Shown here: one piece after another, positions 36,720 to 47,180 of the stretch
How the letters are laid out: each line of letters opens with the position of its first letter
How positions within the stretch are numbered: the first letter of the stretch is position 1
Origin: Mercurialis annua
Lineage: Eukaryota > Streptophyta > Magnoliopsida > Malpighiales > Euphorbiaceae
DNA length: 64,000 nt
Direction of reading: 5' to 3'
Assembly: GCF_937616625.2 (NCBI RefSeq)
Contig: NC_065571.1
Coordinates: forward strand, 56,095,651-56,159,650
Translations under genes and position numbers: made by a program
The notes under the pieces: model-generated
Databases searched by the model: none
What the model saw: only the letters and a program-made list of their open reading frames with translations
What the model was told of the DNA's origin: nothing

Positions 36720-36975
36720 AAACTTTTTTGTCCAAATTGCAGAGTAAGTCAAGATCATTTTATTTGTTGGTTTGGTGAGAGAATCAGCCTGTACATTTTA
36801 ATTGCAGCAACTGAATGGAAAAAAAATTAAAAGCTATGGATGCAAGGTATGCTATTGGCTTCTGCCATAAGTTTTTTGATCATGGAGTGCCAACATTTTT
36901 ATCTTTCCAGGTGCTATGTGAAGCTATTGAATATCTCACAGTATCCATAATGTTGAATCCAATTCATCCCACATC
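36720..36975 (+). pseudogene. Truncated duplicate of the TDX gene
   Basis: Matches the downstream TDX locus across intron 2, exon 4 and exon 5, with intron 4 retained. Shared pieces include tttttgtccaa..ttgcag, gatcattttatttgttg, aaattaaaagctatggatgc and tccataatgttgaatccaa. The acidic exon 3 (41188-41331) is missing, and the exon 4 reading is altered. Introns were copied, so this is a DNA-level duplication rather than a retrocopy. It has no start, no thioredoxin part and no open path, hence a fragment. Confidence 0.8.
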
Positions 36976-37069
36976 AATTCAACATTTTCAATATAAATCG
37001 CGGTTCCATAAACTCACAGCGCATGCCATTAAATTAATTTGACCTCAAGCATTAATTAAAACGACATGT

Positions 37070-39557
37070 TCACAGTACATTCCATTTATCCGACAAGGCC
37101 TCACAAATCCTTGCGATACACCAAGCAGCACTCATTGGGTAGCCGGAAACTGGAAAAACATAACCAAAATACAATGTCAACATTATCATCAATGTAAAGT
37201 CAATCATTACATGATATATATAGGAGTGTGCATTCAGTTCAAAACAAACTGAACGGAAATTTTGATTTTTTTTTGACACTGAACCAACTAATTTTATAAA
37301 GAATTTCGATTTTTTTAAACTAAATCGAACCAGTCTGTTTGATTTGATTTGCACTAGTAAAGTAACCTTTTTTTTACTCATAAAACTGAAACGAACCGGA
37401 AAAAAAAACTGTATTGCTTCATCACTTCAAACCAAATGGAACAAAATGTGTCGACTCAGTTCTATTATTTGGCTCAATACGATTTTAAGACACCTCTATG
37501 AAGATTAATGATGATAACACATCCATATGTGTGACTTCACTAACCGCAGTTTAGATAAAAGAAACCTAGAGAATATTAAATACAAAACTATTGCAATATT
37601 TAAATCAAGTCCGCTTGACATGATAACCTAAATCTTGATGCCATTAATAAAGTAGGAAGAATGCATATTTCGACAGAAACACAATTGCATAAAGAAAAGT
37701 AATCCAGAAAACGCTTACTTGCTATGAAATCATTGATATAATCGCAGTCAATTTTTCCATGGGCCATAGCACCAACCTGAAGATTGTAAGTTGATAGAAT
37801 AGCGTACAATGTCAATAAGAGAGTTACTATAGTATTATATACATTAATAATTAATTCTAAACATACCACAAAGACAAGGTTAACGTCATCGTCAATTGTA
37901 GCTGCGTATTTGCTCATTTTAACCAGCTTTTCTGAACTGTATGAGAAGCCTGATTTAAAATACAGAAAAAATTGTTATTTGTACAAGTATTAGCAGTTGA
38001 TTATTACCAGCCAAGAAACTTGAAGCTCACCTATTTTACGAGAGTTAACTGGTAGATACTGGGTCACAGGATTCTTGATTACACGCAATAGCTTCTCACG
38101 CTTGCCCACTGCAGTTATACTTAGTTTCTGGAGCAGCTGCACTGCAAGATTTCACAAGGTCATACACAGCAAGACAGGCAGCATCTTAACAGTAAACAAA
38201 TGTTCTACGTAACTGAGCGACACAAGCTAAACTTACACATAATTCCAGCAAATCGTTTGTATGTCCTTGGAATACGTACATGCCGTTTAACTTCAAAAAG
38301 AACACCTTTTTCTGTTTTCACGTATACTGTTTGCAACATGCCAGCCTTATTTAATGGGCTATCTAAAATTGATAGCAGAGCCTGAAATAATCAAGAAATG
38401 AAGTGAATGGATTACATTAAGTACAGCATAATTCAATTATCAAGAAAAATGAAAGCCCAGAGAAATGTTTAGACTCTGGTCATATCCATCAAAGAACAAA
38501 GAACAAAGAACAAGGTCACAGGAACTATGAGTCTAGGACTTCTATAGGATATTGCATACTTTCGGGCTAATAGAAGCAATACAGGACAAAGATAACAATT
38601 TTTAATAAACAATAGATAAATTATTAATAACAAACAGCAGTACCTGATAAACAATATCAGGCCTATAATCAGCAGGATTTTTATTATTCTTCCGCAAGAA
38701 ATTTGCATGATCATCAGAGTTCAAGATTTGGTATGTCTGCATAAACACAACTAGTTAAAAAACATAATATATACACAAAAGTAATTAGACAATAACTCCA
38801 CATAATTCCAATTAAGACCAGCAAAAATCAACACAAAAGCTGCAGTTAAAAAGTCTAGAACTATAAGCCATTCCTTATAAAGCACCAAATATAACCCTAA
38901 GCATCCACTTTTTTTTTTGAGGACGAGAACTCACTCCCCCGAACTGAAGCCCATGGTCACTGTCAAATCCCGGGATGTGGATCGTCCACAAGTCCAAATG
39001 CCTGACAATTCTAGGCTATAATGGCCAGCAGTTCAATCCCAACGCCTCCATTTATTAGAAAGGGTGTACCCGGTTTTTGAATCCGTGACCACGGGGCATT
39101 CCGGACTATAATGACCAGCGGTTCAATCTCAACCACTCCAATAAATGAAAAAAGGAGTACCCGGGGTTTGAATCAGAACCATGGCTTAGACCACTGGACC
39201 AAACCCGTGCAGGCTGAGCATCCATATTTACTTATACAAAACTGATGTCAGCTCAAATTTCATAGATAACAACAATGAACATGAGAGCAATTATACCTTG
39301 CCAACTTTAGCAACTTCCAAAGACGCCTTTTCGAGCACGAAAATGACTCCAGGCTTCTTTGTTTTTAAATCACTTGGCACAATTGGGATGCCCTCCATTT
39401 CCTCTACTTTCCCTTCTGATCCTTCTCCTTCTTCTTCTCCACCACCATCATCATCTTCTTCAAGCATAGCTCTTTTTTCAGCTTCATTTTCTTCTGTATC
39501 ATATTTCTCCTCTCTCTTCTTTCTCTTGGGTCCTTTTACTCCATATGGCCTCACCAT
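37070..39557 (-). CDS. EMG1: EMG1/NEP1 18S rRNA N1-specific pseudouridine methyltransferase
   Basis: SPOUT-fold methyltransferase that methylates N1 of a hypermodified pseudouridine in 18S rRNA and is needed for small-subunit assembly in the nucleolus. Seven exons: 39297-39557, 38644-38736, 38237-38381, 38031-38141, 37867-37949, 37719-37776, 37070-37149; 276 aa. Motifs: [17 protein letters not shown] (basic start), an acidic Glu/Asp-rich stretch, [77 protein letters not shown] and a C-terminal [19 protein letters not shown] chose ATG 39557; the frame is open a little further upstream, but only from a GTG. Intron 1 contains a SINE. Confidence 0.95.
38908..39216 (-). mobile_element. tRNA-derived SINE in EMG1 intron 1
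   Basis: On the minus strand it begins with a tRNA-like head (cagcctgcacgggtttggtc, tccagtggtctaagcc, then B-box-like ggttctgattcaaacc). It contains an internal near-duplication (gattgaaccgctggtcatta / gattgaactgctggccatta) and ends in a poly(A) tail, the T-run 38909-38918. The direct repeat agcatcca flanks it (38900-38907 and 39217-39224). Confidence 0.75.
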
Positions 39558-40723
39558 TTTGCTTTCACTCACTACAACTTCACAAAAAAAAAATTAGAAA
39601 TTTGCACGGATTAAATTAACGTTTAACAGAAGAAAAATTTAAAATTTACCTTAAACTTCGGAGAATTTAATTATAAACAAAAGAGTTACAGTGCGCGCCG
39701 GCGAAGATGGAAGTTAAAGGGCTGTCATTTTTTATGTCGGATATATTTAGGGCCTGCCGCAGCGTTACTGAATTTTCAATTTACTCAAGGTGCTTTTCTT
39801 TTTAGGAATTTACAAAGGGTACTCCACATTTAAATATAGTTACAGAAATATCTCAATCGAAAAAAATGTCAAAAATACTTCAAGTTTTTAATTTTTTTTA
39901 TAATTTTACTTTAAAATTAATTTTGTTTCAAATAAATATCTAGACTGTTTTACAAACATAAAGGGTTGCAAAGTTTTCAATTCGCTTAGATTTAACGCAA
40001 TTTTTTGGTTTTAAGTTTAAATGAAAATATAATCGCTGTCTAGCAACGCAAAAATATTATTTTTTGCAAACTAAATATCTCACTCGCTTATAGATGCAAA
40101 AATATTATACATCGATCAAAAGATTCAAATTTGTATACACAAATAACTCCAATACTTGGATTATTGGTTTTATTAATTTAACAGGCAATACTTCATATAA
40201 ATAATTTCTTGTCATAAAATTTAAAAAAGAAAAAAGAAATAACTGAAAATAAAATTTAAAAAATAATAAAAATTGCACTTCTCGTAATAGTATCCTACTC
40301 GTACTCAATGCATCTAGAAAAAATAATAATAATTCATTTTAACGTTCTTAAACTTATACACCACTTTTGATTATCTGATCTTTAAATAAAATTTTATTTT
40401 TTTTAATCTTTTAACTTAGTAAAAACGCATATTCAAATTCCTGAATAATAAAAATAACGCCGTTTAAGGTAAATATTTATGTTTTCAAATATAAAGAAAC
40501 AACATTATTTAGGTTATTTATGAACTTGTACATGCGTTTTTGCTAAGTTGAACGAACAATAAAAAACAAAATTTTGTTTAAGGATTAGATAATTAAAAGT
40601 GGTAAAGTTTAAGAACCTTAAAATGTATTTAGCCAAAGAAAAAAAGGTAGTTAACTTCACTCGAGCATCTCAAGTCAAGTACTTTCTTCTGGGCTGTTCT
40701 TCTAAAGATTCTGGCAAATAACA
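39558..40723. promoter_or_regulatory. Divergent intergenic region EMG1/TDX
   Basis: The upstream regions of EMG1 (-) and TDX (+) share this 1.17-kb spacer. A G+C-rich patch (gtgcgcgccggcgaag) at about 39692 and tagggcctgccgcagcg at about 39748 are near the likely EMG1 transcription start. A foldback MITE fills about 40338-40635. Confidence 0.4.
40338..40635. mobile_element. Foldback MITE
   Basis: Left arm cattttaacgttcttaaact ... accacttttgattatctgat; right arm ttagataattaaaagtggta ... aagaaccttaaaatgtattt, followed by agcc. Inner gtaaaaacgcat also pairs with atgcgtttttgc. Target duplication not clear. Confidence 0.75.
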
Positions 40724-43700
40724 ATGGATGCCGCCAAAATATCAGACCTTAAGCAATTTGTGGAGCACTGCAAGTCCGACCCGTCAACTCTTAATGACCC
40801 GTCTCTTTCCTTTTTCAAATCCTACCTTAACAGGTCCCTATATTTTTTATAATTATTATTTTCCTCATGAATTCTTTGATGATTTTCCCCTATTTCATTA
40901 ATTATAGCAATTGTTTTGAATTTGCAGTTTAGGTGCCCGAGTTCCTGCTCCTCAAACTAACTCGGTCAGGACTCGTTTCATTGAATCCTTTGAAAAAAAA
41001 TATCAATGTAGAATTGAACACTATAGCCTACCTTAAAATTTAAATTTTGCTAATTTTTCTCAACTTATTTTGCTAATTTAATTTTTTCTTTTATAACTTT
41101 TTTGTCCAAGTTGCAGAGCACTTTAAGAGTAAGTCTAGATCATTTTATTTGTTGATTTGATGAGAGAATCGGCATTTGTATTTCCAGGAGAAAGGTGGTA
41201 TTGACATGTCGAACACAAAGGAAAATCGTGATGGACAACGATCTAGTGATGAGATTGATGAAATAATCGAGTCTGATGTTGAGTTGGACGAGAGTGACGT
41301 TGTGGAACCTGACAATGATCCACCGCAAAAGGTGGAAACTACGCGCACATGGCACATACGTATTATGTGTATTTAAATTTTGGTTAAATATGAGTTTTCT
41401 TTTTTATTGCAGATGGGTAACCCTGTAACTGAGGTTAGTGAAGAAATGCAGGATGCGGCGCGAATGGAAAAATTAAAAGCTATGGATGCAATCTCTGAAG
41501 GTATGCCATTGGCTTCTGCCATTAAGTTTTTGATCATGGTGTGCACTATTGATTTTTTTGCCAACATTTTATCATTCCAGGTAAGCTGGGTGAAGCTATT
41601 GATTATCTGACAGAATCCATAATGTTGAATCCAACCTCGGCTATTTTATATGCAACTAGAGGTAATTTGTTGTTAGTAACCTTAAGTTTTCATATATTTG
41701 TTAAACGACTGATTACATCTCATTATTGGCCATTGTTGTGGTGTTTTAATGTCCTTGTTTTCAGCTAGTGTCTTTATTAAACTCAAGAAACCAAATGCTG
41801 CCATACATGATGCTAATGCTGCTTTAGAGGTTAGTCCTAGTGGTGGGGATATCTCCAAACCTGAGTTTTATAGGGCTGCATGCATGTCTATATTACTATA
41901 TGGAATGTGTGAGTTACACATATTGCAATGTCATCAAACAAGATGAGCTAACTGCATGTGTTCTAGATCAATCCGGACTCTGCAAAAGGATATAAAATAC
42001 GAGGAATGGCAAGGGCAATGTTGGGCCATTGGGAAGAAGCAGCAAAGGATCTACATGTAGCATCTAAATTGGATTATGATGAGGAGATTGGTTTAGTGCT
42101 CAAAAAGGTACAGTGCATTTGTTAACTAGTTGAAAGGTAGCAATTTAGTTTCCTGCTTCACTATAGTTTCTGTTCAATAGGTTGAACCTAATGCTCACAA
42201 ATTAGAGGAGCACCGTAGAAAATATGAACGCATGAGGAAAGAAAGGGAGCTAACGAAGGCTGAACGTGAAAGGCAACGACGAGCTAAAGCACAAGTGAGT
42301 GTTGTTATTGTTATTACCTTAAAGGTAGTATTATTGTTATTTGATTATGATGGGCCCTCATTAGACAGGATGGAGTTTTATACCTGTTTAACAAGAACTT
42401 ATGTTGACAGCAAGTTTACCATTGACTTTAACACCAGAAGTTTTTGATCATTATCACTCAAAAGAAGGGAGGCAATGCAAAATCATTGATCAGTTGGAGG
42501 GGGTAACAATATGAAATTCCTAGAGGGTTCAAAGAAGGTCTAGAGTTCAATATAGCTGATTTGTGACCTTAGATAGTGATGTAACCAGGTACGGAACTAG
42601 CTTTTGTGGAATGGGGGGGGTTAATTGTACAAATCTAATTGGGCAGGCTAATTGTATAAAAATGACTATATTTTTTATTAACAAAAGGTTGAAGGGGTTT
42701 TTTGTAAAAACAGAAATTGGAGGGGGAGGGGGGGGGGGGGGGGATGCCCCCTCCGGCTATATGCCCAGGTCCGCCCCTGGACATAACTATTCTCGGATCC
42801 AATGGTCAAAAGATTTTTAAATGCTTTAAGTTTCCATTGATCAAATTATTTTTATTTGATTCATGTTCTTCTACTAATATGAGTTTGAAATGATTCTTTA
42901 GGCGTGTCTTGTTTGGACGTAACTGAAATATACGTATAATATTGTGAGTTATACTTAAGAAAGATAGATGTTGACATGTTGTATATATTAAAGTTTCCGC
43001 AGATGGCTTGCTGACCTTCACATAAACAACAAAACCATAATTTGATGCACAACCACAAAATTAAAGTTACCGCATGTAACCTTCACATATGTTGTAGCGT
43101 TTACTTTTAACATGATGGATATTTGCAAGTTGCAACCAATTTTTAGACTTGCTAGTTTGGTAAAATTAAACATTTTGAATATAAATGGGAAAAGCATGCA
43201 AAGTTTAAGATTATTTTAATCGTTATTCCTTGATTTGAACTTCTTAATAATACTAAACCTTGAACTTTTAGATAATACTTAATCCTAAACCCTGAACTTT
43301 CAAAAAGTAATTAGAGACACTTGAATTCTATAGCTGAGAAATAAAGCTAAATTTAATTTCCTTGACAACATCATTCTTCCGCAAGAAGCTGAGATTCAAG
43401 TTTTATGGTGGAAGAATTTAAACTTTGAAGATATATAGTTTTCCTGTGTGGGTGGCAGCGGCAAAGCAAAATTTTAGAATGTTCTTAGCTTCTCATCATC
43501 CATGCCCAAGATAATTAAGGGTAGTTTTGTTGATGCAATTCTGTTGAGACGTTTTGTTTTTTGTTTTTTTACAACTAACAGCTTTAATTTCTGTGGAGTC
43601 ATTCAACTTCTGTCTTAGTTACGATTTGTTCAGACTACTATTACAATTGCTATAGCTATACTCCTGCTACTACTTTTATAACTGATGTAATTTAGGTGTT

Positions 43701-45204
43701 GATTGATAACATCACCGTCATTTTCTTTTGGTGCTCCCTCTGCACTATCATGCTCTCTTTTACATCATATTTCCTGTGAACAGAGTATTAGAGTCTAAGG
43801 TGTCTTTACATTTTGATGCAGGAGCAAGAAGCCTTGTCTGCTTTGAATGAGGGTATGATCTATGCTTTAATTCCTTTTCATTCTTTCTTCTATCTGTACA
43901 AAGTCCTATTAATGTATTTGCACACGCTCCGCACAAGCATGCTTGTGGATGCATGATGCACCTTTTGTTTATTCTTCAAAGATGAATTCTGGTTGACGTG
44001 AGACTTGATTGAGTCAATTAGGTGACTCATCTTGTGACATCAAAATACATCGTTTGGCCAATAATTTTGCTGACTTGAAAAGAAATTGAATGTTTAATCT
44101 ATGTTTTTTTCCTCTGCTTATCCGCTATATTTTAAGATTCTAAAGACACTGGCCAAAACGTTGTGTTTTGACATTACTGTACGCAGTTCTGTTATTTAAT
44201 TAAAAGGCTTTTTGCCACATCAGCAAGCTTTGTTGGTATCCGCACCCTTGGAAAACCATGGAAAAGAATAGTAAATTAAACCTACATGTCTTTATATTTG
44301 CGCATTATATTCTAGTGGTAGCAATATGTTACCATTGCTCTACGCTGCTCCATTTATCATGTAGGATCAGCACATGCACGAGCAAATTTACAGACATTGT
44401 TGCAATGTACTTTGTGGTACACCAGAGAAAGGTCTTGCATGAACGCACGTGCACGCGCTAGTGGTCTTCTGTGATATTGTTGCTTATTACTCATAATTTG
44501 AAATGGCTGTAAAGTTAAGGATATTTAGGATCATTGAGTTAATAAAAGAAATAATGGGAAATTTAGATATTTTGTATGCTTTTTTCAGATTTCTTTTTCA
44601 GGGGAGTTCTTAGTTGTCATTTATTACAGCTAAGTTCAATACACTCCAACTATATGGATTCTCTCTTCCAATCTGCACAATTTTATGCCATTTATAGCGG
44701 CTATGACTATGTTTATATGATAACATTCCAAAAAGAAACTGTTATATGTTTTGACATAGCTCAACCATCTCAGGGCAAAAAATGATAATTGATTGACATT
44801 GGTATTTTGTATAGATTAGACTTTTAACAGTTTAAAAGCTGTATGCATTATGGTTATAACTTATGTTATTCACAGGGCAAGTGACGGGCATCCACTCTGC
44901 TGGTGATCTGGATGCCAAACTGAATGCCGCTTCAAGAACATCTCGCCTTGCAATTCTGTACTTCACAGCTTCGTGGTGTGGACCTTGTCGTTTCATTTCT
45001 CCTCTTTTTACAAGCTTAGCTGCAAAATACCCCAAATCCGTGTTCTTAAAAGTTGACATTGATGAGGCAGCGGATGTTGCTGCAAAGTGGAACATTAGCA
45101 GTGTTCCGACCTTTCACTTCATAAAAAATGGAAAGGAAATTGACAAGGTAATGGGGGCTGATAAAAATGGGCTGGAACGGAAGATTGAACAATATGCAGG
45201 CTAG
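40724..45204 (+). CDS. TDX: TPR repeat-containing thioredoxin (TDX)
   Basis: Hip-like protein fused to a thioredoxin domain; the Arabidopsis TDX protein works as a redox-dependent disulfide reductase and chaperone that binds Hsp70. Exons: 40724-40833, 40928-40964, 41188-41331, 41413-41500, 41581-41661, 41765-41829, 41967-42107, 42181-42294, 43822-43852, 44876-45204; 379 aa, close to the known length. Order: Hip N-terminal dimerisation segment ([20 protein letters not shown]), acidic linker with [20 protein letters not shown], three TPRs (about residues 100-215), a charged helix, then thioredoxin with WCGPC at 304-308 and cis-Pro in VPTFHFIK. The exon 2 donor (tcg/gtcagg) is weak, and an optional 12-nt micro-exon (41117-41128) would also keep the frame. 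Confidence 0.9.
42586..42779. mobile_element. hAT-like MITE with 16-G run in TDX intron 8
   Basis: Ends ccaggtacggaactag at left and ctgggcat-type inverse (atgcccaggtccgcccctgg) at right. Imperfect 8-bp flanks gatgtaac and gacataac. It contains a run of 16 G at 42728-42743, which is likely to vary in length and be error-prone in sequencing. Confidence 0.55.
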
Positions 45205-47180
45205 TGCTGGGCTAATCTATTGTAAGAAGCACGTATTTGGCTATTCCTTTTGTCTTGCTTCTGTGATCAAACTCATCAATAATGTTATCTGAGAATAAAG
45301 TTGTACGAATAAATGCTTTATAATATAACGATTCGTCAAGGTTATGTGTTCCTCTTTTAATTTACATAATGATTATCGAGCAACGTATCTTATGTTAAGT
45401 TCTCTTATTTAAGGCTGTTGGAATCAATAAAGTTGTGCTAGTAGATGTCTGCTATTTTTCTTTTCATACTTTTATCTGTGGAAAATGCAGAATTTCTGAC
45501 TCCTTGCACATGTTTATTTAGTTTCTCAAGTTGAAAGATCTCAAGCTTGAATTTTTTCTAATATTATTCTTGAATTTTTTAATTTCCTCAGATTTTATAC
45601 TCTGCTTGACTACCCTCTGGTATGTTATATTCTCTTATTTCTTTGTCCAACTTTATGAGTTGCTTAGTTGCATTTAATTTATGCGAGCTTGCAGACTGTC
45701 TAATATCTATGGATAGCCATTTAACATCTGCACATTTGTCTTCGGTATATTAACTAATGAATTTTTGTTCATTTATCAAATTGACTGCCTTTAAGTTTGC
45801 AAACCAACCTAATGTATTGAAGCTTCAGAGTTGAGGTAATCTATTCTTTATTTCAGGGATATGAGAGCTTTTTATAGTTTAGCCCTTTAGCTTACCTTTT
45901 CATAAACTTTCTTGAGGCTGTCATTTATTTTTGTCCAATAAAACATTGAGTCATTGATTACTTTTATTTGTTCCAATATTTTTGAAATTCTAGCTCTAGT
46001 CTTAATCAGAATTCCCACCGGTTGCCGTTTCATTTTGTGCCGGAATAGAAAGTCCTACAGATAAACTATTCTACATATATTAACAGCTATAAATATAATG
46101 TCCTTATGAAAGTTCAACATTAGTCTCTTAAACTTGAGATTAATCCCAAATTGCATCTTACTTTCATGAGTAGAGGCGTATTAGCATCTAACTCTTGTCC
46201 AAAATTGCTGATAATAGGGCTGTCTAGGTGCTCATTAGAAAGAACTTAACAATCTCTTGAGTTAAGGAACACGACATTTCTCTGAAATTTCGTTTAGTTT
46301 CTCTCTGATCCTCTTTAATACTAGACCTTTTAGCTACCTAAGGTTATGAACAAACTACCCTAAGCATACTGTGGCCTTATTCTGTAACCGCTGCCCAGAA
46401 ATTGAGAACCTTACTCTGCTCAAGTTGGATAAACATGGATTTAATTTGTGCCGAGTGCTTAACGTCATCCTCTAGTCTTCTTTTTGTGGATCTCTCACTC
46501 GATTCTTTATTTTTTTTAATAGTTATTTCAGAAGTTCTAATTGGAATTAAGTCAGATTACAATTAAGTTTTAGCAGTTATTTTAATTATTTAGTCCTGAA
46601 CTTTCTGAAACCAACTGTTTATGAACCTTAAAATCTTTATTCTAGCAGATTGCATTGATGTCTGTGACAAGGCCAGTTTTACGTTTGCCTGTTATTTTTC
46701 TGTTTCTTTTTTGAAGTGAGATTTTTTTCCCAGCATTTGCATTTAGGAGAAGCTAATCTCTTAGTTAGAAATTTAGAATTGGTGAAGTGATATTTTGAAT
46801 ACTGAAAAATATTTGAAGTGAAGTTGATACATTTTATGAAATTTTTTTGATGAAGGAAGATGACAAAAATATATATGGGATAATGCTTGCTTATATAACA
46901 TTTCGTGGGCAAAAAAACCTATAGCAATAAATGTTTGTTTTCTTTCAATTTTTGTTAATTTCTAATGAACCCACCTTGGTGTTCTCAATTTAACAAATGT
47001 TATGAGTAACAAGACTAGGCTTAGTGCATCCAGAGTCTGTCCATCAAAATGTTATACATTTTTACATGTTCTACAGAGATGGTCACTATAAGCAGAAAAA
47101 ATTTGGGAGAAAAGTTTTGATTTGAAACATAGGCCAACTTGAAATAAACTTCTGACAGAAAAGGAACTGAAACCCATGCT
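45205..47180. other. Intergenic between convergent TDX and STR2
   Basis: TDX polyadenylation signals (aataaa at about 45294 and 45309) fall just after the stop. The remaining 1.8 kb is A/T-rich with no coding frame longer than chance and no intact element boundary that I can see. Confidence 0.45.

Noticed and set aside
39291..39572. Longer EMG1 N-terminus (five extra residues)
   Set aside because: The upstream start would be GTG; the first ATG, giving MVRPYG, matches the family start.
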